Assembly: GCA_043798375.1 (NCBI GenBank)
Contig: JAZDOS010000028.1
Span: 40,074-104,073 of the forward strand
Origin: JAPLMI01 sp043798375
GTDB taxonomy: Bacteria; Omnitrophota; Gorgyraeia; 2-01-FULL-45-10
Length of the DNA: 64,000 bases
Direction: 5' to 3'
The translations under genes were made by a program, and so were the position numbers. Shown here piece after piece: positions 1-7,435 of this stretch. The notes beneath the pieces are model-generated. The model saw only the letters and a program-made list of their open reading frames with translations, was not told the origin of the DNA and did no database searches. Within the stretch, counting starts at the first letter, position 1. Every line of letters begins with the position of its first letter.

Positions 1-597
1 TTTCCGACCGGCAATAGAAAGAGATTTGCTGTCATATTTATTAAGAATTGTGAGCGCATTCGCGTATTCATTAAGCAGTTTTAGGAGCTCATCTCCCTTA
101 CCGGTCAATTGAGGATGGACGGTTTTGCCGCTAATGAAGGCTATAGTCTCCTGGAGGTCCTTTAACGCGGTCTCGCGTCCCAGTAGTCTTTTTTGATTTA
201 GCGCATACCCCCGAATAAGATAATTTCTTAAAACGTTCGTCGCCCATATGCGAAATTGAGTCGCCCGCTTTGAATTAACCCTATAACCGACGGATATGAT
301 TATATCCAGATTATAGCATTCAATGAGTCTTTCGATACGCCTTGCCCCTTCTATTTGAACTGTTGCAAAATTTGCAACAGTTGAACGGCTATCCAACTCT
401 TTTTCTCGGAAAATATTGCTAATATGCCTTGAGATTACCGATTTATCCCTATCAAAAAGCCGCGCAACCTGATTAAGACTAAGCCACACCGTCTCATTTT
501 CAAGCTTCACGTCCAGGCGAACAGAGCCGCTTTTCGCTTTATAAATAGCAATTTCGCCTTTATTAGCTCCTACATTCTCATCTCTTCTATTTTTCAT
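1..597 (-). CDS. RhuM-family protein (virulence RhuM-like), 3' end outside window
   Basis: An open frame of 199 codons runs from an ATG at 597 to the window edge with no stop, so the C-terminus is missing. The N-terminal part has a helix-turn-helix-like stretch (VWLSLNQVARLFDRDKSVIS, about residues 37-56), then conserved RhuM features such as RVNSKRATQFRIWATNVLR. RhuM proteins are scattered on pathogenicity islands and accessory regions; their biochemical role is not established. Many homologues are about 330 residues, so roughly the last third lies outside. Its position next to a REPIN-like repeat and a heptamer array fits an accessory gene. Confidence 0.85.
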   Translation of the reverse strand, partial: MKNRRDENVGANKGEIAIYKAKSGSVRLDVKLENETVWLSLNQVARLFDRDKSVISRHISNIFREKELDSRSTVANFATVQIEGARRIERLIECYNLDIIISVGYRVNSKRATQFRIWATNVLRNYLIRGYALNQKRLLGRETALKDLQETIAFISGKTVHPQLTGKGDELLKLLNEYANALTILNKYDSKSLSIAGRK

Positions 598-611
598 GAT
601 ATTTCTCTCAT

Positions 612-653
612 CTAAGGTCTACGGTCTTCTATCTGTGGTCTACGGTCTACTAT
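612..653. repeat. Heptanucleotide array A (6 units, pattern CTNNGGT)
   Basis: Six consecutive 7-nt units start at 612: CTAAGGT, CTACGGT, CTTCTAT, CTGTGGT, CTACGGT, CTACTAT. The period is exactly seven and there are no spacers. It lies in the 293-bp gap upstream of the RhuM gene. The same 7-nt architecture with a different core recurs at seven other places in this window. Confidence 0.8.
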
Positions 654-763
654 GCTATTTTTGTGATATTTTCTTGGCAACTCTCTTAAGGTCACAATTT
701 GTGACCTTAAGATATCCACCTCATCCCCTACTATATAAGACGTTAAAAGGAGAAAAATTATTG

Positions 764-871
764 TTCCGTAAAACAACTTTATAGGAAATCGAACTTTTTT
801 AAAGATGTTTTTCGGGATCCCGACAGATACATGTCAAAAGGTTCAGTTTTCTATAAAGCTATCTGACGGGA
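764..871. repeat. REPIN-like double hairpin, left copy
   Basis: Two adjacent palindromic units of 54 bp (764-817 and 818-871) meet at CGGGATCCCG. The second is an approximate inverted copy of the first. Unit ends pair as TCCCGACAGAT with ATCTGACGGGA, with one mismatch. A related pair sits at 61759-61862. It lies between the RhuM gene and the PEP-CTERM lipoprotein gene. Confidence 0.75.
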
Positions 872-890
872 CAAATATTTTAAAATAATT

Positions 891-1142
891 TTATTTCTTG
901 CGCCTATTTTTCCATCTCACCAGAGCGTAGCCGGCTAGGCCGCTAGCTACGAGGGCGATGGTCGCGGGCTCGGGATTGGGAGCAGGGGTTATAGGATCGT
1001 CTCCGCCGCCCGGATTGGACCCGCCGCCTGAATAGCTTGAGCTTCCCGAGGAACTTGAGCCATCGTTTCCGGATTTCTTACACCCCGTTAATAATGTCAC
1101 TGCCACTATGCCAATTAAAACAAACCACACTAACTTCTTCAT
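891..1142 (-). CDS. Small lipoprotein with PEP-CTERM sorting signal
   Basis: 83 residues. The N-terminus is a lipoprotein signal with lipobox LLTGC (Cys21), followed by a Ser/Gly-rich linker. The C-terminus has the three PEP-CTERM parts: NPEPAT (56-61), a hydrophobic helix (about 62-75) and the basic tail WKNRRKK (77-83). PEP-CTERM proteins are cut and anchored by exosortase and are tied to exopolysaccharide production. The gene overlaps the tyrosine-kinase gene by 4 nt (ATGA), so it is probably translationally coupled and is the last gene of the operon. Both a lipid anchor and an exosortase signal on so short a protein is unusual. No exosortase gene is visible in the window. Confidence 0.85.
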   Translation of the reverse strand: MKKLVWFVLIGIVAVTLLTGCKKSGNDGSSSSGSSSYSGGGSNPGGGDDPITPAPNPEPATIALVASGLAGYALVRWKNRRKK

Positions 1143-1981
1143 GATACTACCTCCATTTCTTTTGCCTTTACAGGCTGTTTTTCGTGGTAATAGTAACTTT
1201 CATATTTATTTATATACTTATAAAGATACTGCGGCATATGATACTCGACATTAGTCATGACATAGCCGAGGATCTTGGCGCGGGATTGCTGGAGGCGCGT
1301 CTCGGCATGCTTGACAATGTCGGATTGAGTCCTACCTGCTTGAATCACGAGTATGACACCGTCCGCGAGCGGCCCGAGTATGCAGGCATCGGTGAGCGGC
1401 ATTACGGGCGGCGAATCTATAAATATGTAGTCGAACCTCGGTTTAAGCATATTCAGCAGGGTTTCCATCTTCTTTGAATTGAGAAGCTCTGACGGGTTCC
1501 TCGGAGTTTTGCCGGCCGGCATCACAGTGAGATTATCGATACCGGGATTAACGAATACGGCATCTATCCCTGCCTCGTCCTTCAATATCTCCGAAAGGCC
1601 GGGTGAGCGGTTTATACCGAAATATTTCGCTGCGGCGCCTTTACGCATATCGGCGTCGATAATAAGAACGGATTTGCCGTTCAGATCGTGCGCCATTGTT
1701 ATGGCAAGATTTATCGACGTGACGGTCTTTCCTTCGCTATTTATAGCGCTCGTCACAACGAATGTCTTGTAATTATTCGTAAGCCTGAGCGTCTGGATAT
1801 TGGTCCGCAATATCTTATACTGTTCTCCTATAGGCGAGGAAGGGTCATGAAATGAGACGATATGCTCATTTATCGCGGTATCATTGATCTTCCGTATTAC
1901 ATATTGGGTTTCCGGTTTTTTTTGAATGCGCGCTATCCGCTCATCCGCTACTTTCTTCAGCGCATCTGTTATTTTTCCCAT
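1139..1981 (-). CDS. Exopolysaccharide-locus tyrosine autokinase (CpsD/CapB, BY-kinase)
   Basis: 280 residues. P-loop BY-kinase: Walker A SAINSEGKT (78-86), Walker A' VLIIDADMRKG (105-115), Walker B IFIDSPP (186-192), and a C-terminal tyrosine cluster (about 247-265, seven Tyr) that is the expected autophosphorylation site. These cytoplasmic kinases act with a separate chain-length protein to control polymer length and export. It is encoded as a stand-alone kinase, with its membrane partner two genes upstream at 2862-4172, and lies 15 bp after the secretion ATPase gene. This matches the exosortase-associated autokinase family. Confidence 0.92.
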   Translation of the reverse strand: MGKITDALKKVADERIARIQKKPETQYVIRKINDTAINEHIVSFHDPSSPIGEQYKILRTNIQTLRLTNNYKTFVVTSAINSEGKTVTSINLAITMAHDLNGKSVLIIDADMRKGAAAKYFGINRSPGLSEILKDEAGIDAVFVNPGIDNLTVMPAGKTPRNPSELLNSKKMETLLNMLKPRFDYIFIDSPPVMPLTDACILGPLADGVILVIQAGRTQSDIVKHAETRLQQSRAKILGYVMTNVEYHMPQYLYKYINKYESYYYHEKQPVKAKEMEVVS

Positions 1982-1996
1982 TGACCCCTCCTGTTG

Positions 1997-2848
1997 CTAT
2001 GACGCATAGCTTAAACTGCGCGATACGCTCATAGATATTATTTTGTTATGCAAAAGCTCTTCGATCGACTCCCGAGCTATTTCTCCTGTGATAATTTTCG
2101 CTTCGGCGACTATACCGCTTATAAGTGAGTTGTGGCACGCGAGGTTTATTAACCTCGGGATGCCTTTCGAATAATTATAGATCTCCCCGATCGCGTCCTC
2201 CGTAAATATGTCGGCTGCCGTGTTGCCTGATACCTTAAGCCTGTGCTTCAGGTATGCCGCTGTCTCGGTATAATCCAGCGCCTCAAGGTGATAGTAAAGA
2301 ACTATTCGCTGGCTGAACTGTTCTAATCTGGGATGCGACAATTTTTTACGCAAGTCCGGCTGTCCTATGAGTATTATCTGGACGAGCTTCTCCTTTTCGG
2401 TCTCAAGATTGGAGAGCATCCGGATCTCTTCCAGGACAGACGGGGTCAGGTTCTGAGCTTCATCAACCAGTATCACAACGTTAATGTCTCTGGCCGCCTG
2501 TTCTATCAGAAATTTATTGAGCGCCGACATGAGATGGGTTTTTGATGTGGAGCGGTATTCAACGCCAAAATCCTCCAATATAGAGGTAAGAAGCTCTTTC
2601 TTTCCAAGATGAGTATTCAGGACTAGCGCCACCTTCGTAAGGGGATCAAGCTTATTCAATAGTGTCCTGCAGACCGTGGTCTTGCCGGAGCCTATTTCGC
2701 CGGTTATGACGGCAAAGCCATTTCTCTCGCTTATAGCCAGAAGAAGCCTGTTCAGCGCCTCTTCATGTTTTTGGCTCGGGAAGAAGAAGCTCGAGTCAGG
2801 CGTCATGTTGAATGGTTTAGCTTTGAATCCGTAGAACTTTTCGTACAT
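1997..2848 (-). CDS. Exosortase/PEP-CTERM-locus secretion ATPase (ExeA-like AAA)
   Basis: 283 residues starting MYEKFYGF, the usual start of ExeA/GspA-like ATPases. Walker A GEIGSGKTT is at 50-58 and Walker B VVILVDEAQ at 124-132. Proteins of this type sit in almost every PEP-CTERM exopolysaccharide locus and are thought to power or organise export, although the substrate is not known. The length is normal for the ATPase-only subfamily, with no peptidoglycan-binding domain. It lies 13 bp downstream of the chain-length gene, in the same operon. Confidence 0.92.
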   Translation of the reverse strand: MYEKFYGFKAKPFNMTPDSSFFFPSQKHEEALNRLLLAISERNGFAVITGEIGSGKTTVCRTLLNKLDPLTKVALVLNTHLGKKELLTSILEDFGVEYRSTSKTHLMSALNKFLIEQAARDINVVILVDEAQNLTPSVLEEIRMLSNLETEKEKLVQIILIGQPDLRKKLSHPRLEQFSQRIVLYYHLEALDYTETAAYLKHRLKVSGNTAADIFTEDAIGEIYNYSKGIPRLINLACHNSLISGIVAEAKIITGEIARESIEELLHNKIISMSVSRSLSYAS

Positions 2849-2861
2849 GTGTTACTCCCCG

Positions 2862-4172
2862 TTAGCTACCTGTCAATAACGTAACTATGATAAATACCGC
2901 CAGGATAAGGCCTGTCGCCACCGATATGCCGGTAATCCTGGTATTCCTTATCTTCTGTACCTTGATATCGGTCTCGGTTACGATCCTCGATATTACGCCT
3001 AACATCGGCAGATTGAAATGCATCTTTACGTCTTCGACGCTTAAGAAGGAATGGTCGAGCATCTCAACGGCAAATACTAACGCAAGGCCGGCGCAAAGCC
3101 CCGCAAACATGCCCGCGAATAGCACCGCTATCTTATTGGGCTTCGTAGCTTTAAGCGGACGCCGCGCGGGGTCCAGAATCGTGTATCTGGTACCTTCCTT
3201 GGATGATTCCAGGCGCTGGGTAATCTTGGCCGTCTCGAGCCGCTCCAGAAGCGTATTGTATAACTTCTGGTTTACGTTCTGGTCTTCGGTAGCTACCTGG
3301 TCCATCTTCTCTAAAAGAAGCAGCTTGTAGAGCTTTTCATTAGTCGCTGTAGTGAGTTTTTCCCTGTTTGCGCCTCCCTGCGAGTCCAGATTCGGCTGGG
3401 CGAGGTTCTCTTTCATCTTCTTAAGCTCGGTCTTAAGCGTTTTCAGCTCAGCGTCAGAGCCTGCCACCGAAGCCTGTGTCACGTCATAATTACCTCTATT
3501 AATCTCTTCTTTAGCCGAGGAGATCTTCTTCCTGAGCTCTATAACCATGGGATGCTTATCCGTGGAATCGACCAGGAGCTTCTTAAGCTGGTCTTCCATC
3601 TGGGCCACATCCGCCTGCTTGACCTTCTTCTGGTATAGGCCCAGTTGGTCATTGATGAACGAGATCGCGTCTTCGCTCTCCCTGCTCTGCTGTTTTAAGT
3701 TCTCGGATATGAATATATCGGTTATCGTCTTCACTATATTCTGCGACTCAACCGGGCTCGGGCCTTCATAAGCGATGCTTATTATGCTCTGGCCGTGCAT
3801 ACGCACTATTATATTTTTCCTCAGGCCTTTTACAAGAGCTTCAAACTGCGCCTGGTTGCTCACGTTTTTGGCGAGATCGAGAGCCTTTATCAGCTGAAGC
3901 ATCCTGTCCCAGCCGAGTATCTGCTCCCTTAGAACGGCCAGACGCTGAGCGGTGCTGGTGGAGATCGCCAGTCCCTGGATCAGGGGATTGATTATTCTTC
4001 CCTCTTCGACGAGTATCAATGTCGACGCCTGATAAGCCTTGGGAAGGACATTGCCCGCGACAATGCCTGCAATGATGCCTATTATTATAGGAATAATGAG
4101 CAGCCATTTTCGCCTGAATATGATCTGCAGGTATTCGAGCGGCTTTCTTATTTTAGCTTGTATGTTTTCCAT
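2862..4172 (-). CDS. Polysaccharide chain-length determinant (Wzz/GumC-type, exosortase-associated)
   Basis: 436 residues from the ATG at 4172, chosen because GAGGAG precedes it and because an upstream ATG at 4256 would overlap the previous gene and add an unrelated basic extension. TM1 is at about residues 22-42 (WLLIIPIIIGIIAGIVAG), a long coiled-coil-rich periplasmic region follows, and the LDPARRPLKATKPNK segment precedes TM2 (about residues 351-372). A third hydrophobic segment lies at the extreme C-terminus. This inner-membrane protein sets polymer length with the tyrosine kinase at 1139-1981. The kinase domain is absent, as in other split systems. Confidence 0.9.
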   Translation of the reverse strand: MENIQAKIRKPLEYLQIIFRRKWLLIIPIIIGIIAGIVAGNVLPKAYQASTLILVEEGRIINPLIQGLAISTSTAQRLAVLREQILGWDRMLQLIKALDLAKNVSNQAQFEALVKGLRKNIIVRMHGQSIISIAYEGPSPVESQNIVKTITDIFISENLKQQSRESEDAISFINDQLGLYQKKVKQADVAQMEDQLKKLLVDSTDKHPMVIELRKKISSAKEEINRGNYDVTQASVAGSDAELKTLKTELKKMKENLAQPNLDSQGGANREKLTTATNEKLYKLLLLEKMDQVATEDQNVNQKLYNTLLERLETAKITQRLESSKEGTRYTILDPARRPLKATKPNKIAVLFAGMFAGLCAGLALVFAVEMLDHSFLSVEDVKMHFNLPMLGVISRIVTETDIKVQKIRNTRITGISVATGLILAVFIIVTLLTGS

Positions 4173-4191
4173 TGTTCTACTTCTCCTCTTT

Positions 4192-5196
4192 TTATAATCC
4201 CACCGCCGCAATACCCGCGCCTGCCGCGGCCGCGCCGCCTGCCTCGCTGACAGCATTGGTTACCGGCGATATTATCCTGATTATCTTAGCCATGATCGTA
4301 GCGGGAATGTAAAGGACATCCCCGGGCTTCATCTCAAGATTGCATTTAAGGTCGCCGCTGTATAATAACTCGAACACATTTACTTCCGTAAAATTGTTCC
4401 TGCCTTTATTGTCCGGAGTGATGAGGCGGCATCTTCTCATAGCCGCCGCGTTTGTGGGCAAGCCCGCCGCTATAAGGGCCTCGCGGATCTTTACTGTGTT
4501 GCCCCTCATGTAAAACTTGCCCGGATTACCGACCTCACCTACAACAAAAAAGACTTTGCTTAAATATGCTAATATGCGGACGTTCACCTCAGGCTCGATG
4601 ATGTATTCGGAAAGTATGCTTGAAAGGCGCTCCTGCAGCTGTACTTTCGTAAGGCCGTTTACCAGCACGTCGCCGATGAACTTATACTCGATCTTGCCTT
4701 CTGATGTAACGGTATATTGGCCGCTAAACTCGGGATGCCTCCTTACCTCTATTTCAATAACGTCATCCGCGCCCAGGGTGTATTTAACCGCTTCGGTCAT
4801 AGAGACGGGTGGCGGCGTATTGACAGCAGGCAGATCCCTTAGATTGATATCCACGGAACTGCTTGTTTCGACGACGGCCCTGGTTTGCGCAGGGGCGGTT
4901 TCGGCAAAGCACGTGCCTCCTATTATATAGGAAGCGAGGGAAAAGGCGCATAGCGCGCTTACCAACACGTCTTTCGCGTAAGCGCTTGCCGGCTTCTCAA
5001 GCTCATTATATTCGTAACTGCTTTCAAAGAATTTTCTTATCATGTCAATATCCCCTTTCTCGTAAAATCTCCATCCGCGCCAATCACGCTTGGAGCGCTT
5101 GATCTTCCCCGCCTTCTCCCATCTCATGATGGTCCGCGGCGTAACCCCTACAGACTTCGCGACTTCCGTTATCGATAAGCGATCTTTTAGCACCAT
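4192..5196 (-). CDS. MerR-type HTH fused through a TM segment to a polysaccharide-export (SLBB) protein
   Basis: 334 residues. Residues 7-55 form a MerR-like winged helix (LSITEVAKSVGVTPRTIMRW, then GWRFYEKGDIDMI). Residues 77-94 are hydrophobic and end in a possible signal-peptidase site (TCFAETA). Residues 137-300 are a Wza-type export domain with SLBB (LGADDVIEIEV; VGEVGNPGKFY; PGDVLYIP), followed by a Gly/Ala-rich tail. The ATG at 5196 has a strong AGGAGG 9 nt upstream, so the HTH is translated. An ATG at codon 52 (5043) is also preceded by AAAGGGG at good spacing, which could give a second product with only the signal sequence and export part. There is no proper lipobox. It is the first gene after a sigma-54 promoter. 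The domain order is not the textbook Wza form and suggests a membrane-bound regulator or a two-product gene. Confidence 0.88.
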   Translation of the reverse strand: MVLKDRLSITEVAKSVGVTPRTIMRWEKAGKIKRSKRDWRGWRFYEKGDIDMIRKFFESSYEYNELEKPASAYAKDVLVSALCAFSLASYIIGGTCFAETAPAQTRAVVETSSSVDINLRDLPAVNTPPPVSMTEAVKYTLGADDVIEIEVRRHPEFSGQYTVTSEGKIEYKFIGDVLVNGLTKVQLQERLSSILSEYIIEPEVNVRILAYLSKVFFVVGEVGNPGKFYMRGNTVKIREALIAAGLPTNAAAMRRCRLITPDNKGRNNFTEVNVFELLYSGDLKCNLEMKPGDVLYIPATIMAKIIRIISPVTNAVSEAGGAAAAGAGIAAVGL

Positions 5197-5264
5197 TTCC
5201 GAAATCCTCCTATTTATATATCTGTCTATGAAATACTATGACTGACCTGTATCTTCCTGTATAA

Positions 5265-5279
5265 GCAATATCTGTGCCA
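5265..5279 (-). promoter_or_regulatory. Consensus sigma-54 promoter of the exopolysaccharide operon
   Basis: Reading on the minus strand, TGGCAC (5279-5274), five bases, then TTGCT (5268-5264) matches the -24/-12 consensus TGGCAC-N5-TTGCW exactly. The invariant GG and GC are at 5278-5277 and 5266-5265. Transcription should start near 5253, about 57 nt before the ATG at 5196. A bacterial enhancer-binding protein would be required. Its gene is not in the window, but rpoN is divergently encoded next door. Confidence 0.85.
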
Positions 5280-5425
5280 ATGTTTTTAAGGCTAACTTTA
5301 ACCTGTTTTGTATCTCGGTGTAGGCAATGCGGGACAGTGAAGTCTATTTTTATACATTGTTAGGAATTGAAAGAAAAAAGTTGCTTTTTAATTACTTAAC
5401 TGGCAAAATACTATATCTAATTATA

Positions 5426-5451
5426 GTAGGGCAGGTTTAAACCTGCCCTAC
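5426..5451. repeat. Perfect 26-bp palindrome upstream of rpoN
   Basis: GTAGGGCAGGTTT is followed immediately by its reverse complement, with no loop. It ends 21 bp before the rpoN start codon and would form a cruciform, a hairpin in the rpoN leader, or an operator. Its GCAGGTT core resembles the inverted-repeat family found at other gene ends here. Confidence 0.75.
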
Positions 5452-5472
5452 ATCTTGGAATAATATAAACTT

Positions 5473-6756
5473 ATGAAACATAAATTCTCTCAAAACCAAA
5501 AACAACAGCAGAAGATGGCCTTAACACCCCAGATGAGGCAGTCTATAGAACTGCTCGCTATGCCTATGAAGGAGCTCGGCGAGTATGTCGACTCTATATT
5601 AGAGAAGAACCCTTTTCTTAAGAAAGCTATTGAGAAGAAAAATTACAGGCCAACCGGCGAAATAGGCTCCGAACCTCAAATAACCAGCAATGTTGACCCC
5701 AGGCTTGCCCTTCTATCACAGCTAAGAATGAGCAAATTGGACGAGGACCGGATGCGCATAGCCGAATACCTCATCTATGAGATAAACGATAACGGATACA
5801 TATCCTGCGATATGGATGAGGCCGCATCAGATCTGGGCGCCGATATAGAGACAGTTGAAAATGTGCTCGATATCATTCAGCAGATGGAGCCGGCGGGAAT
5901 AGGCGCCAGGGACGCGCAGGAGTGCCTTCTTCTTCAGTTAAAGAGACTCGGTAAAGAGAGTTCTACAGAATACAAAATAGTACAGGATTACATACACGAG
6001 CTCACTTCTCATGATGCCCAAAGGATCGCTCAAGCCTTAAAGATCGGCGAAGACGATGTCCTGAAAGCATTCAAATCTATCAGGAAACTTAACCCCAAGC
6101 CCGCGAGCACGCTACTTAGCGAAAAGATAGATCTGGTGATACCTGATCTTGTCGCCCATATAAAAAAAGACAAGGTCACGATCAGGATAAACCGCGACTG
6201 GTTCCCTGTAATAAGATTTTACAATCCTTATGAAAATAAGCCGGATATGATAAAAGATCCGGAGGTCCGGGAGTTTGTGAAGGTCAATGAGTCCGCGGCA
6301 AAACAACTGCTCGATAGCTTAAAAAGGCGCGAGGATACGATGTGCAGGGTGGCGAGCTATATACTTAACTTTCAGCTGGCAAGCCTTAAAAGCGGAAAGA
6401 GCGGCAGCATAAGAACTATCGCTATTAAAGATGTGGCGGCGGCGCTCGGATTTCATTCTTCAACAATAAGTAGAACGATATCTAACAAGTATATACAATT
6501 GGACAAGAAGGTCCTCGCCTTAAACAGCCTATTAAGCAGCGGAATAAAAAAAGCCGACGGCCAGGTAATTTCCAAATCGTATATATTGGATAGGTTATCT
6601 TCTATAATCAAGAACGAGGACAAGTCGAAGCCTTTAAGGGATGACGCGATCCATGATCTATTATCAAAGGAAGGCATTCTGATAAAGCGCAGAACTGTCG
6701 CCAAATACAGGAATGCCTTAAGGATACTGCCGAAGCACTTGAGGAAAAAAGCCTAA
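5473..6756 (+). CDS. rpoN: RNA polymerase sigma-54 factor
   Basis: 427 residues and the only plus-strand gene I accept. Region I is Gln-rich (SQNQKQQQKMALTPQMRQSI). The core-binding domain follows, then the HTH (IKDVAAALGFHSSTISRTI, about residues 316-334). The C-terminus carries the RpoN box as KRRTVAKYR. It recognises -24/-12 promoters and needs an AAA+ activator to melt them. It sits back to back with the exopolysaccharide operon, whose promoter it is expected to read. The start follows the palindrome at 5426-5451 and has no strong ribosome-binding site. Some homologues exceed 450 residues; region II is short here. Confidence 0.95.
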   Translation: MKHKFSQNQKQQQKMALTPQMRQSIELLAMPMKELGEYVDSILEKNPFLKKAIEKKNYRPTGEIGSEPQITSNVDPRLALLSQLRMSKLDEDRMRIAEYLIYEINDNGYISCDMDEAASDLGADIETVENVLDIIQQMEPAGIGARDAQECLLLQLKRLGKESSTEYKIVQDYIHELTSHDAQRIAQALKIGEDDVLKAFKSIRKLNPKPASTLLSEKIDLVIPDLVAHIKKDKVTIRINRDWFPVIRFYNPYENKPDMIKDPEVREFVKVNESAAKQLLDSLKRREDTMCRVASYILNFQLASLKSGKSGSIRTIAIKDVAAALGFHSSTISRTISNKYIQLDKKVLALNSLLSSGIKKADGQVISKSYILDRLSSIIKNEDKSKPLRDDAIHDLLSKEGILIKRRTVAKYRNALRILPKHLRKKA

Positions 6757-6795
6757 ATCGGCTTAATGATCCCCGCCTTGTTCAATACTGCTTGA

Positions 6796-7435
6796 TTACT
6801 TAACAAATAACTGGTTTATGGGATAAATTACCTCTTTAACCGCAAGCATTCTATTTAAACCATACCGCTTGGTCAAAATATTCACAACATCTTTCGTTCC
6901 TGATGAGTTCTCGCTGTCAAAGTAGCGACGGATCGCCCTAAAGGCGTCTCCCACATCTTTATTACCTTTATATTTCGCCAATTCCTCTTTTACGGAAGCC
7001 GGGCCGTCTTTAAAATTGACTGTTGTGTACCATATATCGTAGGCGTCTTTCGCTGTCGAATTTTCCTCATCAGAATAAGCGAATGCCTTCAATAGGCTTA
7101 TATCCGCTTTCGTACTTGATGAAACTATGATTCATAACATCCCTGCCATCATCTGTCTTCTGTTTCTCAAAGCCCAGGGATCGCAAAATATTATACAAGT
7201 TTCTGTATTTACTTTTTTCAGAAACGGCAAATTTTATAGCAAGATCTATATCCAGCGTCCCCAAATACTCTCTAATGTACGATAGTTTATTTTTCACCAA
7301 AAGATCGGGCACAAGGCCGCCAACTAAATACAGATTTTTTGATACATCGCCAAACGCGGTGTATATATCGGCCAATATACGCCTAAGTTTGCCTAAATGA
7401 ATTGGCGAATAATATTCAAATTCCTTGTCCCTCAT
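6796..7435 (-). pseudogene. Broken nucleotidyltransferase, AbiEii/DUF1814-like toxin remnant
   Basis: Two overlapping frames together resemble one protein. The first (7070-7435) starts MRDKEFEYY and carries the fold motif LYLVGGLVPDLLV and a DIDLAI acidic motif. The second (6796-7092) begins only at an internal TTG and carries the C-terminal family block AFAYSDEENSTAKDAYDIW. The reading frame changes near 7085. The middle of the usual 250-300-residue protein is also missing, so both a deletion and a frame change are likely. The first frame overlaps the AbiEi gene by 4 nt (ATGA), the normal toxin position. The toxin is probably inactive unless frameshifting rescues it. Confidence 0.75.

Noticed and set aside
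598..784. 62-residue plus-strand open frame upstream of the lipoprotein gene
   Set aside because: It is largely the heptamer array read as protein (VYGLLSVVYGLL) and has no ribosome-binding site.
4173..4256. Longer start for the chain-length determinant
   Set aside because: The extra 28 residues overlap the export gene, are compositionally odd and lack a ribosome-binding site. The ATG at 4172 has GAGGAG.
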